Origin: JBASEY01 sp049652745
GTDB taxonomy: Bacteria > CSSED10-310
Length of the DNA stretch: 64,000 nt
Assembly (NCBI GenBank): GCA_049652745.1
Contig: JBASEY010000026.1
Span: 1-64,000 of the forward strand
Direction of reading: 5' to 3'
Positions within the stretch are counted from its first letter, which is position 1. Each line of letters begins with the position of its first letter. Below are positions 1 through 8,537 of the stretch, in pieces. The position numbers and the translations under genes are program-made. The notes beneath the pieces were generated by a model that saw only the letters and a program-made list of their open reading frames with translations, made no database searches and was not told the DNA's origin.

Positions 1-387
1 GCAACCCCTACACCGACACCCACGCCAACTCCATTGGTCACCGGCGTCACGATCACCATGCCGACCCATCACTTTAGACCTGGTGATGCATGCTATTGCA
101 CGGTTAGCGTCACTAACGGGGAACCCGGCTCTCTCGATGACAATCCCCTGTTTTTGATTTTAGATGCTTATGGTGCGTTGTTTTTCGGTCCGTCATTCAC
201 GCACGACGCTGACTGGTACCCGGGTCCCTGGCCCTCCGGCGATACCCGTGTCGAGGCGATCCCCGCTTTCAATTGGCCGGAAACCGGCACATCAGCCACC
301 GGCATCTTCTGGTATGCCGCATTGACCGACCCAGCCGTAACCCAAATTGTCGGCGATTGGGATGCCTGGGAATTTGGATGGGAGTAA
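1..387 (+). CDS. C-terminus of a secreted TP-linker protein (5' partial)
   Basis: The reading frame is open from base 1 and ends at TAA 385-387, so the start lies outside the window. The first residues are an alternating Thr-Pro linker, followed by a module of about 115 residues beginning VTGVTITMP and ending WEFGWE. The same module, with conserved motifs such as FxPGD, a central LFxILD, FFxPSF, a PAFxWP-like stretch, FYAxLTD and a final FGW, closes the 1203-residue protein at 31539-35150 and follows the signal peptide of the protein at 40622-42043. The module is rich in aromatic residues and Pro/Gly and is probably beta-structured and extracellular. I do not recognise a named family. The function of the missing N-terminal part is unknown. 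Confidence 0.8.
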   Translation, partial: ATPTPTPTPTPLVTGVTITMPTHHFRPGDACYCTVSVTNGEPGSLDDNPLFLILDAYGALFFGPSFTHDADWYPGPWPSGDTRVEAIPAFNWPETGTSATGIFWYAALTDPAVTQIVGDWDAWEFGWE

Positions 388-1021
388 AAAGCTTTTTTAT
401 TAACCGCGAATGAACGCCAATAACATCTAGATCGACAATGGGATTTAAAATTGGAAGTCTGTCCCTCCTCTAAAAGAAGCCCGCATTTTCGCATCGCTTA
501 TTTCTTGTCCCTCGAAAGTACAGATGTCAATTTGTTTTCAATAACTTATTAGTGAGAATTAAAAACCTGATCATCGATTTTGAACGGGTTGGGTAGGTTT
601 GTTTTGAAATGCTTTGGAATTGTTTTACTGGGTAATACATAGGAATGAGACTTTTGGGACGGATGGGACATAAAATTGGAAGTTTGTCCCCCAAATTAAT
701 TCAATATCTGAACGTGATTCCAAAGATTACAAAGATGGGCACGATTAGATTTCGAGAAAGAAAAGATTCATCCCGGTAATCTTTTAATCCAGTAATCGTG
801 TTCAGACAATGAAGGATACTGGCGCTCTGCGAGCGCGGTTCCTGGTTTCTGGTACTGAGTTTCTGGTTATGGTTTTTCGGTAGATTCATTTCTGTTGAAC
901 TACCTTTTTGGGGATCAAGAACTATAGATTCTAAAATCTAACCACTTGGTGATTGGATATTGGAAATTGGATATTGGATATTGAAATTCAACCCTACCCC
1001 TTACCCCTTCCGCCTTACCCC
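388..1021. repeat. Repeat-rich intergenic island without genes
   Basis: No credible gene lies in these 634 bases. They hold several repeat types: a CCGCGAATGAACGC-type unit (403-420), a 20-bp direct repeat with one mismatch (446-465 and 671-690), an imperfect inverted repeat with arms starting CTGAAC at 708 and ending GTTCAG at 805, a small hairpin GCGCTC-TGC-GAGCGC (822-836) followed by degenerate CTGGTTT/CTGAGTT units, a run of TTGGATA-like units (about 952-985) and a CCCTTAC-like run (about 992-1024). The last run supplies the stop codon of the neighbouring lipoprotein gene. Related units recur at 42318-42505. Confidence 0.7.
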
Positions 1022-1771
1022 TTAATTTTCTTCATCGATCATGGTCGTTTTGACCGTATAATTCTCAGGAATTTCAAAAGGATTTCCCGATATTTGAGCG
1101 TCGAAATCCGCAGAAATCAATTCGCGGGTGATAATCAACTCATCGCTTGAAGGCGGTCTGATAGCCATTTGTAGATCGATGCCTTTATGAACCCATTGAA
1201 TCAGAGTATACGTGCCAAGATCTTTTTGTATGACTTGGCAGGGATATCCCTGAACAGTTTCATCCGGCAACAGGGTGATATTGCTGTCGATCAAAAACGA
1301 TTCCGCCGCTACAAGTGAGCCATGTTGTTCGATCAAAGCATCCATATCGATACCGGAAGCCGATCGTTCTTTTAATACGACCAGAATAGCTTCCTTGGTT
1401 TCCGGATCCAGATGCCATAAATCAAGGCCTCGTTTCACCGTCCAATTCACCAATGTTTGACCGTTATTGACGTAAGATTTTTTCGATTCAAAGTGCCCGT
1501 AGTCATCGACCAGCATGACCAAGTTTCTTTCAGAACCATCCGTACCTATTATTTTGAAAGTAAATTCGCCGCTTCTAAACGGATAGACATGAATCATGTC
1601 TTCAGGCGTGTCTTTTCCCCGGCGCGTTTTCAACTGGTTTAAAAGAATATTGGTTTCGGAATTGTCCTGATCTAGGGCATCTTTTGAAGTACATCCCACA
1701 AGAAAAGCAGTGATTATAGTCAAATAAAGCAGGGCTTTGAGAATATTGGCGATAGAGTTGTCAATTTTCAT
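1022..1771 (-). CDS. Outer-membrane-type lipoprotein, DUF4412-like
   Basis: This 249-residue protein starts with a basic N-terminus, a hydrophobic segment (about residues 10-26) and a lipobox FLVGC, so it should be a lipid-anchored envelope protein after signal peptidase II cleavage. The mature part contains stretches like VKRGLDLWHLDP, VQGYPCQVIQKD and PFEIPENYTV. These resemble DUF4412/LolA-like lipoproteins that read out as a 'protein plus methionine-rich strand' beta fold; that assignment is a family impression, not a proven match. It stands alone on the minus strand. The next gene on the plus strand begins at 2258. Its stop codon falls inside a low-complexity CCCTTAC-type repeat run, so the C-terminus may have been trimmed or extended by that repeat. 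Confidence 0.8.
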   Translation of the reverse strand: MKIDNSIANILKALLYLTIITAFLVGCTSKDALDQDNSETNILLNQLKTRRGKDTPEDMIHVYPFRSGEFTFKIIGTDGSERNLVMLVDDYGHFESKKSYVNNGQTLVNWTVKRGLDLWHLDPETKEAILVVLKERSASGIDMDALIEQHGSLVAAESFLIDSNITLLPDETVQGYPCQVIQKDLGTYTLIQWVHKGIDLQMAIRPPSSDELIITRELISADFDAQISGNPFEIPENYTVKTTMIDEEN

Positions 1772-1970
1772 CGTTGTTAGCCTGGACAGAGTTGTTCTTT
1801 TTTGTGGTTCAATTTGCCGATGCTACTGACCACAGGATTTTTCACCTATCAAGAATATGCCTATTTCAAGGCTCATTCAACTGGGTGTTTTTTGACATCA
1901 TGATTGTATTTGTCACTGGAATTAATATTGATTTTCTTTTTCCGAGGTTGTTTTGATCCAAGACTATTTT

Positions 1971-2072
1971 TGACGCGTGCGTAAAAAGTAATTTTCAGGT
2001 AAATCGATGTCGTATTTTCAAAGGTTTGCGAAGGGGATTAGGGCTAAAATCAGGGTTTTTACACTTGCATCA
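1971..2072 (+). repeat. Dispersed 100-nt element, copy A
   Basis: This stretch begins TTGACGC and ends TTTTTACACTTGCATC. It matches the reverse complement of 31366-31466 at about 81 of 102 columns by hand alignment with one gap. The best conserved core is TTTGCGAAGGxGATTxGGGCT followed by GGGTTTTTACAC. No reading frame is shared, so it is probably a noncoding element: regulatory, RNA or mobile. It lies between the lipoprotein gene and an orphan terminator. Confidence 0.65.
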
Positions 2073-2169
2073 TTTTTTATGAAACCTTTTTGATGTACCA
2101 GGTGTCATATAGGTGAAGGTGGCTGTCAGTAGAAACCACCATTTGAAATTCCTCCTCCCTCTCCTTAAA

Positions 2170-2204
2170 AAAGACCCCGATTTAAACAATCGGGGTTTTT
2201 ATTT
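2170..2204 (+). terminator. Rho-independent terminator with no gene upstream on its strand
   Basis: The arms ACCCCGATT (2174-2182) and AATCGGGGT (2188-2196) form a 9-bp stem with a TAAAC loop, preceded by A-rich and followed by T-rich sequence. No plus-strand coding gene precedes it since position 387. It may therefore end a small RNA that includes the hairpin GGTGG/CCACC (2118-2140) and a CCTCCTCCCTCTCC tract (2151-2164). Confidence 0.75.
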
Positions 2205-2257
2205 TGGGTTATAGATAGGTTTGGCGCAGTGCTGGGATTTTTGTTAAAATCTGCGCC

Positions 2258-3064
2258 GTGAACGTCGAATCATTTATAGACATGCATAAAAAAAGTGAGC
2301 GGTATTGGTGGTACCGCTCGAAATCGGTCTTAATGAAAGCGTTGTTAGACGATTATCTTCCATCTGTGAAAAACTCCAAACATTCCGGATCGAATCCCAT
2401 TGATCGGTTGAAGGTTATCGATCTGGGTTGCGGCACCGGGTCGATGTTCGGGGTTTTAGCGCCCAAAGGATCGCTTTATGGTCTGGAGCCGTCCCGTGAT
2501 GCCATTGCTTTCGCTGTAACACAGAAGAAGGCGTTATTGGTTCGGGCAGAGTCGTGTGCCATCCCTTTCAAAGACCGCTCGTTTGATGTCGCAGCTATAT
2601 TCGACAGTCTCGAGCATGTCGATGATGACCTGTCTGCACTCAAAGAGACGCACAGAATTCTTCACAATAAAGGCCTGTTGTTGGTTTCTGTTCCTGCTTA
2701 TCCGTGGCTTATAACCTGGCGAGAAAAACAGCTCGGGCATAAACGACGGTATTCAAAAAAGTCGTTGACGTCGGTGCTGACTCAGGCGGGATTTCAGATT
2801 TCATTTCTTCGCTATATGTTCGCGGCTCTGTTTCCGCTGATGGTTGTCAAAGCGATCAAAGACAAGCTTTTACCTGCTCCGAACGTTTTACGAAGCGATA
2901 TCGCCATGCCGCCTGAGCCTTGGAATACGCTGCTGACAAAATGGTTCAACATGGAAGCAAACATTTCCAAAAAAGTGGGGTTGCCGTTCGGCACATCGTT
3001 GGTTTGCGTGGCGCACCCGCTTTCGAAACCTGCCGATGATGTCGGCAAAAAGGATGCTCAATGA
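2258..3064 (+). CDS. Class I SAM-dependent methyltransferase
   Basis: The 268-residue protein has the Methyltransf_11 layout: motif I VIDLGCGTG at about residues 51-59, an acidic residue after the next strand (LYGLEPS), the motif IV region AAIFDSLEHVDD and a post-motif SVPAYPW. It should transfer a methyl group from S-adenosylmethionine to a small or lipid-linked substrate in the cytoplasm. The N-terminal ESFIDMHKKSERYWWYRSK is typical of family members found in glycan clusters. The GTG at 2258 keeps this segment; an ATG at 2282 is the alternative, and neither has a clear ribosome site. A possible promoter TTGGCG-18-TAAAAT (2221-2250) would place transcription almost at the GTG. The stop overlaps the next start by four bases (ATGA), so it is translationally coupled to the GT87-like gene. 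Confidence 0.85.
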   Translation: MNVESFIDMHKKSERYWWYRSKSVLMKALLDDYLPSVKNSKHSGSNPIDRLKVIDLGCGTGSMFGVLAPKGSLYGLEPSRDAIAFAVTQKKALLVRAESCAIPFKDRSFDVAAIFDSLEHVDDDLSALKETHRILHNKGLLLVSVPAYPWLITWREKQLGHKRRYSKKSLTSVLTQAGFQISFLRYMFAALFPLMVVKAIKDKLLPAPNVLRSDIAMPPEPWNTLLTKWFNMEANISKKVGLPFGTSLVCVAHPLSKPADDVGKKDAQ

Positions 3065-4446
3065 AAAATACGTGGAGTAACATCTTTTTAATCTTGGCCA
3101 TTTTGTTTCATTTGGGCATGCTGGTGAACCTGGCTATGCATTTTGAATGGCATGCTGATTTTTCGGCCATGATTTCACCACGAAAAATTGGTGCAAAAAC
3201 TCCTGAACATTGGAATTCCGGTAATGGCATAGCTTTATTTGCAAAATCCGGGCGATCCCGTTTTGAAGAAAAATGGCGTGAGTTGAAACGATCCTTGGTG
3301 AATTCGAAAGAACTCAATTCAAATCCGGCGCGCTGCACGGATAATTTCGGTTTGGATTTTTTGGTCAGAGACGCCAACAATGCGGATCCGGGAGGAGATT
3401 TTTTTCAATTATATCAATCTGGAATCGATTTTCGCCGTGGGACGAGTATTTATGAAAACTATACAATTAAGGACAGGGCAAAAATCAGTAAATCGCCCGT
3501 CACATTACCCGTATTCCATCCTCCAAATCGTTATCCGCCGGGTTTTGCCTATACCATCGGCTTGTTGTTGAGCATGATGAAGCCTTGGATGGCGTATTTT
3601 GTTTGGGTTCTATTACATGAAATTGTATTGGTGCTTTGCATAGTGTTGTCGTACAAGGCTGCCAACGGGAGTTTTTTTCGGTTCAAAATCGCGGCTGCAA
3701 TGTGGTTGGCATTTCTTCCCTGGTATCTTGAACTGTATTTAGGCCAAACGACATTCATTCTCATGGCGGCAACGTTTATATTGGCGTTATACCTGGATGA
3801 TTATGCCGGGGCGCTGCATGCGGGGACGTGGTGGACGGCATCCTTGGTTACCAAACCCGTATCGTTGCTATATGCACCGGTGTTGATACGAAAAAGACGT
3901 CCGGGAATGCTGATGATTGGATTGGGTATAGCGATCGGGTCGGCTGCGGTTTATTTTTTGGGTCGTCCGATGGATGCAAAGTTATTTTTGAAATGGATGT
4001 CGGGGGAGGAAATGGTAACAAGCCTTGGTAATTATTGTTTTCAAGCGCTGCTTTATCGTTTCCATCGATCCGACATTGCCGTCATGTCCATTGCGTTGGG
4101 ATTCATTTTCACGGCGCTGTACATGACTTTTCGAAGCGCCGAAATACATTCCACCCGGCTGATCGTCCTGTGGGTTTGCGTCTATTTTCTTTCGTATACC
4201 CATGTGTGGGAGCATCACCTGGTTTTATTTCTTCCGGTTCTCGTTTTACCGTGGCTTTATTCCGGCAAAATCAGGTATGTCGTATTATGGTTTTTAGCCG
4301 CCCTTCCCTCTTCGTTCTACCTTTTCAATAACAATTGGAATTGGACACGCGAACTACTATATTTATCGTGCGCGGCAGCCCCTGTTTTGCTTTTATTTGC
4401 CGACCAGTTGCTGTTCAATACACCGCGAGCTTTGCAAGGGGAGTAG
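3061..4446 (+). CDS. GT87-like (DUF2029) membrane glycosyltransferase
   Basis: This 461-residue protein has about ten hydrophobic segments and a soluble stretch between the first two. The DPGGDFFQLYQSGIDFRRG sequence followed by NRYPPGFAYTIG resembles the GT87/DUF2029 family (polyprenyl-phosphate-mannose-dependent mannosyltransferases and relatives), where an acidic loop between the first two helices acts at the membrane. Substrate and linkage cannot be inferred. It overlaps the methyltransferase gene by four bases and is followed after one base by the radical SAM gene, whose ribosome site lies in the last codons of this gene. The three genes are almost certainly one transcript. Confidence 0.8.
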   Translation: MKNTWSNIFLILAILFHLGMLVNLAMHFEWHADFSAMISPRKIGAKTPEHWNSGNGIALFAKSGRSRFEEKWRELKRSLVNSKELNSNPARCTDNFGLDFLVRDANNADPGGDFFQLYQSGIDFRRGTSIYENYTIKDRAKISKSPVTLPVFHPPNRYPPGFAYTIGLLLSMMKPWMAYFVWVLLHEIVLVLCIVLSYKAANGSFFRFKIAAAMWLAFLPWYLELYLGQTTFILMAATFILALYLDDYAGALHAGTWWTASLVTKPVSLLYAPVLIRKRRPGMLMIGLGIAIGSAAVYFLGRPMDAKLFLKWMSGEEMVTSLGNYCFQALLYRFHRSDIAVMSIALGFIFTALYMTFRSAEIHSTRLIVLWVCVYFLSYTHVWEHHLVLFLPVLVLPWLYSGKIRYVVLWFLAALPSSFYLFNNNWNWTRELLYLSCAAAPVLLLFADQLLFNTPRALQGE

Positions 4447-4447
4447 A

Positions 4448-5878
4448 ATGAAACGACGCCGAGTCCTGTTGTTGAATCCGCCGGGATTTCAAATTTATAT
4501 CCGTGATTATTATTGTTCGAAAGTATCGAAAGCCAAGTATATTTATCATCCGGTTGATCTGTTGATGCTGTCCGGAATCGTAGCGGAACATCATGATATA
4601 TATGTATTGGATGGAATCATCGATGGCTGGACGCATTATAACGCCATGCGATCGATACGATCGTTCCGCCCCGACGTGATCATTTTTTTGACCGGTGTGG
4701 CATCGTTCAAGGAGGACATGCAGTTTATTGGTGAATTGAAGCGGCTGATGCCCTTTGTTTCCGTTGCGTCGGGTGAGTTGTTTTTGGAGGGGCCGAGGGA
4801 GCGGTTGTCGGCGATGCCATTGGTGGATGCCACGGTTTTGGATTTCACCGAAATGAGCATCCTGGACTTGATCGATCGGGTTGGAGAACCAGGCGTGTTG
4901 GAAGAAGGCCCGCCGATACGGAATATCGTTTATCGATCTAGAGACAAGATAATAGGGGAGAATGATCTTGTCAGGACGGGCGTCGATTTTGAAATACCCA
5001 TTCCGCGTCATGATCTGTTTCCGAATGACCGGTATCGCTATCCGTTCGTCCGGGATTTCCCGTTTGCGACGGTTTTGACGGATTTCGGCTGCCCTTTCAC
5101 CTGCGAGTTTTGTGCGATCAGCCGACTCGGCTATAAGAAACGTTCTATTGATAATGTTCTGCAGGAACTTGATTTTATCAAGGCGCTGGGGTTTCGGGAT
5201 ATTTATTTTGATGATCAGACTTTCGGCGCCGATCGGTCTCGCATTGAAAAACTGCTGAATGCGATGATCGAGCGGCGGTATGGTTTTGGATTCATCAGTT
5301 TTACACGGGCGGATATCGTTGATTTAGACTTTTTGAAACTGTTGAAAGCAGCAGGATGTCATTCATTGGTATTTGGGATTGAAGGTTCGGGTGATCGCAA
5401 TCTTGAGAGCATACAGAAGGGATTGACGATCGATGTTGTGCGCCAGGCGATATCGTGGTGCAGGAAATTGGGTATCAGAACGATAGGGACATTCATTGTC
5501 GGTTTGCCGGGCATGACGGTTGAAGAGGCGGCAAATATCGGCAGTTTTGCTGCAGATTTGAATCTTGATTTTGCCTCCTTCAATGTTCCGGCTCCACGAC
5601 CGGGAACCGGGCTCAGAAAACGAGCGCTCGAGGAGGGCTGGATCCAGGAAGATCTGATGGAAATGGACCAATCAGGTAGTTATGCTGTCATGGGAAATGA
5701 ATTTATGACGGCGGAACAAGTTGAATTTTATCGACAACAAGCTTCTAAAACCTTTTATTTTCGGTTTTCTTACCTTTTACGACGCTTTTTGAATATACGA
5801 TCCTGGTATGAAGTAAAATCCCATTTGACCGAGGGTTTGGATTTATTGCTACCAAAAACCTTTGTCAAAAAGCATTGA
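4448..5878 (+). CDS. B12-binding-type radical SAM protein
   Basis: The start at ATG 4448 is chosen because GGGGAG (4438-4443) sits just upstream. The 476-residue product has an N-terminal Rossmann-like half of about 180 residues of the cobalamin-binding kind (PPGFQIY ... VLDGIIDGW ... FRPDVIIFLTG) and a radical SAM core with CPFTCEFC, that is C215-x3-C219-x2-C222 binding a 4Fe-4S cluster. The usual GGIHPT motif of the N-terminal half is replaced by VASGELFL, so cobalamin binding is uncertain. Relatives methylate or rearrange unactivated carbons, often in lipids, glycans or antibiotics. The C-terminal tail FYFRFSYLLRRFLN resembles the tail of the radical SAM protein at 45130-46557. It forms an operon with a methyltransferase and a GT87-like enzyme. 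Confidence 0.85.
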   Translation: MKRRRVLLLNPPGFQIYIRDYYCSKVSKAKYIYHPVDLLMLSGIVAEHHDIYVLDGIIDGWTHYNAMRSIRSFRPDVIIFLTGVASFKEDMQFIGELKRLMPFVSVASGELFLEGPRERLSAMPLVDATVLDFTEMSILDLIDRVGEPGVLEEGPPIRNIVYRSRDKIIGENDLVRTGVDFEIPIPRHDLFPNDRYRYPFVRDFPFATVLTDFGCPFTCEFCAISRLGYKKRSIDNVLQELDFIKALGFRDIYFDDQTFGADRSRIEKLLNAMIERRYGFGFISFTRADIVDLDFLKLLKAAGCHSLVFGIEGSGDRNLESIQKGLTIDVVRQAISWCRKLGIRTIGTFIVGLPGMTVEEAANIGSFAADLNLDFASFNVPAPRPGTGLRKRALEEGWIQEDLMEMDQSGSYAVMGNEFMTAEQVEFYRQQASKTFYFRFSYLLRRFLNIRSWYEVKSHLTEGLDLLLPKTFVKKH

Positions 5879-5912
5879 TCTATATGTCTGTTCTTAAATC
5901 GTAAGTTATGTT

Positions 5913-7631
5913 TTACACCAAGTTGGTGGTTTCCAGGATGCCGCGTATGAAACTGACGGCCTGACTCAAAGGGGCGATTTCCAGGTCTTTCGATGAGCGC
6001 AGTTTTAGTTCGACACCGCCTTTTTTCAGGCTTCGCTTCGACAGAGTCACTCGTAACGGCATTCCGTAGAGGTCGGCATCATTGAATTTGACGCCTGGAG
6101 ATTCATCGCGATCGTCATATAGCACGTCCAGCCCTGCAGCCTGCAGTTCACCATAAAGCTTTTCCGCTTCCGCTTTCAATTCTTCCGCTCCGGCATCCAA
6201 AGATATCAGATATACACTATATGGCGCGACGGATGCCGGCCAGATCATGCCGTTCGCGTCATGGTGAACCTCGATGACCGAACTCATCAACCGACCGACA
6301 CCGATACCATAACATCCCATGATCACTCGATTTCGATTCCCGTCATCGTCCAGGTAATCCACATTCATCGCATCGGTATATTTTGTTCCCAGTTTAAAAA
6401 TATGTCCCAATTCGATGCCCCGATGGAGCGACAACACGCCGTTTTCACACCGCGGACATGGATCGCCGTTCCTGACGGTTGCTATATCGACGAATTCAAG
6501 CTTTGTATCGAGGTCTGTCAGATTGAAATTTTTGATGTGGTATCCCGCTCGGTTTGCGCCTGCTACGAAATTGTTGCCCCACTGCACGCTTCGGTCGGCA
6601 ACGATTCGTACTGATGATGGCAGGTCCAGTGCCGAAGCGTATCCGGCGACGATACCGTGTTTCTCCAACAGAGCGGCGTCGGCGGGAACCGGTTCGGTTG
6701 TTTTCAGATGATTGGCCAGTTTGGTTTCGTTGACGTCGAAATCACCACGAATGATGACAAAAACAAGGTTGCCGTCCACATTGTAAAATACCGCTTTGAT
6801 CGTTTTCGATTCCGGGACTCCCAAAAACTCTGCAACATCTTTTATGGTTTCTTTGCCGGGTGTGGCGACTTCCTTGATATCCAATTCTTTGGAGTCCTTG
6901 GTGTACGCCGGCGCTTTTATCGTGGCGTTTTCAAGGTTCGCTGCATACGAGCACTTATCGCAGATGGCGATGGTGTCCTCGCCTGCATCGACCAGACACA
7001 TGAACTCATGGGAACCGGAGCCGCCCATCATGCCGGTGTCGGCTTCGACAGCGACCGGCTCCAGACCGCAGCGTTGAAAAATCCGCATGTAGGCATTGTA
7101 AACACGGGGATAATACCGATCCAAATCTTCTTGATCGGCATGAAACGAATAGGCGTCCTTCATGTGGAATTCTCTGACTCGAAGAAGGCCGCCGCGCGAT
7201 CGGGGCTCATCGCGTATCTTGGTCTGAATCTGATAGGCCATGAACGGTAATTGACGATGGCTTTTAATTTCCCGCCGCGCAAGATCCGTCACCACTTCTT
7301 CGTGAGTCATGGCCAGCACCATCGGGCGTTTGGCTCGATCGGTAAAACGAACCAATTCACTGCCGACACTGCTGTATCGGCCGGTTTCAATCCAAAGCTC
7401 AGCCGGGTTCAACAACGGCATCAGGATTTCCTGCCCCCCTATCCGATCCATCTCCTCCCGAATAATCGTCATGATTTTATGCAAAGACCGGACGGCAAGA
7501 GGTAAATATGTATAGATGCCTGTGCCCAGTGGACGAATCATACCGGCTTTCAATAAAAACTTGTGACTGACGGACTGCGTGTCGGCCGGGTCTTCACGAT
7601 AGGTTGTACAAAACAATTCTGTTAATCTCAT
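5913..7631 (-). CDS. proS: Prolyl-tRNA synthetase (bacterial type with editing insert)
   Basis: The enzyme charges tRNA-Pro with proline in the cytoplasm. The 572-residue product has class II motif regions (for example TGIYTYLPLAVRSLHKI, the motif 2 region RDEPRSRGGLLRVREFHMKDAYSFH, and motif 3 MGCYGIGVGRLM) and the long INS editing domain between motifs 2 and 3 (about residues 220-400). The total length is normal for the bacterial type. The frame is open to 7676, but the ATG at 7631 gives the usual N-terminus MRLTELFCTTYREDP and has AGGAGA about 11 bases upstream. It converges on the radical SAM gene with a 34-base gap. It is divergent from the phosphopantetheinyl transferase gene. Confidence 0.95.
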   Translation of the reverse strand: MRLTELFCTTYREDPADTQSVSHKFLLKAGMIRPLGTGIYTYLPLAVRSLHKIMTIIREEMDRIGGQEILMPLLNPAELWIETGRYSSVGSELVRFTDRAKRPMVLAMTHEEVVTDLARREIKSHRQLPFMAYQIQTKIRDEPRSRGGLLRVREFHMKDAYSFHADQEDLDRYYPRVYNAYMRIFQRCGLEPVAVEADTGMMGGSGSHEFMCLVDAGEDTIAICDKCSYAANLENATIKAPAYTKDSKELDIKEVATPGKETIKDVAEFLGVPESKTIKAVFYNVDGNLVFVIIRGDFDVNETKLANHLKTTEPVPADAALLEKHGIVAGYASALDLPSSVRIVADRSVQWGNNFVAGANRAGYHIKNFNLTDLDTKLEFVDIATVRNGDPCPRCENGVLSLHRGIELGHIFKLGTKYTDAMNVDYLDDDGNRNRVIMGCYGIGVGRLMSSVIEVHHDANGMIWPASVAPYSVYLISLDAGAEELKAEAEKLYGELQAAGLDVLYDDRDESPGVKFNDADLYGMPLRVTLSKRSLKKGGVELKLRSSKDLEIAPLSQAVSFIRGILETTNLV

Positions 7632-7841
7632 GATAATTATGCTTCTCCTGACATGGGCTTGTCCTAACCTCAACAACCAGAGACTGAATCCTAATTCGAC
7701 CAGACAGACAAAGCAAGAGATTTCCTTTCATATTCAACATGTTTGATTCCGGCATCGAAACCAATTACGATTTTATTCGTGCTGAACAGCGCTTTGAGAC
7801 GGTAATCGGCGGCCTGATTCGATCTTTGGTGGACGACAACT

Positions 7842-8537
7842 ATGAACACGGTTGAACTACATACAATCCCGTTGAAACAGGATGCGAATAAAGTTGCACA
7901 GCTTCGGCAGACGCTTTCAGATAAAGAAATAGAACGTGCGAACAGGTTTCTGTTTGTCGAACACCAAAGACGTTTCATTATCGCTCACGGCATGATGAGA
8001 CAAATCTTGTCGGAATATATCGGAGGTTCACCTGAAAGTGTCCGATTGGGAACAAACTCCAATGGCAAACCCTTTTTGATGCAAGCGAATCATCGAGATA
8101 CCTGGTCGTTCAGTTTGTCCTATTCAGCGGATCTGGCTGTTCTAGCGATTTGTCGAGGCGCTGAAATTGGTGTCGATATCGAATGGCGTCGGCTAGATCG
8201 ATCCTTTCTGGCGATGGCGCGCAGGTACTTTTTTCCAGGTGAAACACATCACTTGTCCGAGCTGCAGGGAGACAGACTTGTCGAGGAGTTTTATCGTATT
8301 TGGACTCTGAAAGAGTCGTGGCTCAAGGCATCGGGCATCGGGTTGGCAGGTCTGAAGATCATTGAAATAGTACCGGATCGAGACCACTGTTTCGATGTGA
8401 GGATCCATCACAAGAACTTGCTGAACACCATCGTCATACCGACAGATACTTTTCAATGGCGATTTTTCGACACGCTCCCCGGATATACGGGATGCTATAC
8501 GCGATTGAACTCTTCCCAAACGGTTTCGACGATATGA
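7842..8537 (+). CDS. Sfp-type 4'-phosphopantetheinyl transferase
   Basis: The 231-residue protein carries GVDIEWRR (the magnesium-binding GxDxE motif) and FYRIWTLKESWLKASGIGL (the WxxKEAxxK motif), and its length fits the Sfp/AcpT family. It transfers phosphopantetheine from coenzyme A to a serine of acyl, peptidyl or aryl carrier proteins. No carrier protein or synthase is in the window apart from fabH, so the partner is elsewhere. The ribosome site is weak (GGTGG). The 3' end overlaps the convergent radical SAM gene by 43 bases. Confidence 0.9.
   Translation: MNTVELHTIPLKQDANKVAQLRQTLSDKEIERANRFLFVEHQRRFIIAHGMMRQILSEYIGGSPESVRLGTNSNGKPFLMQANHRDTWSFSLSYSADLAVLAICRGAEIGVDIEWRRLDRSFLAMARRYFFPGETHHLSELQGDRLVEEFYRIWTLKESWLKASGIGLAGLKIIEIVPDRDHCFDVRIHHKNLLNTIVIPTDTFQWRFFDTLPGYTGCYTRLNSSQTVSTI

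Noticed and set aside
1205..1221. GTGCCAA motif resembling a sigma54 -24 box
   Set aside because: It lies inside the lipoprotein coding region and lacks a -12 element.
1774..1956. 60-codon plus-strand frame after the lipoprotein gene
   Set aside because: Hydrophobic but without homologous look or ribosome site; the segment is probably noncoding.
6657..7250. Plus-strand frame of 197 codons
   Set aside because: It is antisense to proS and lacks any domain pattern.
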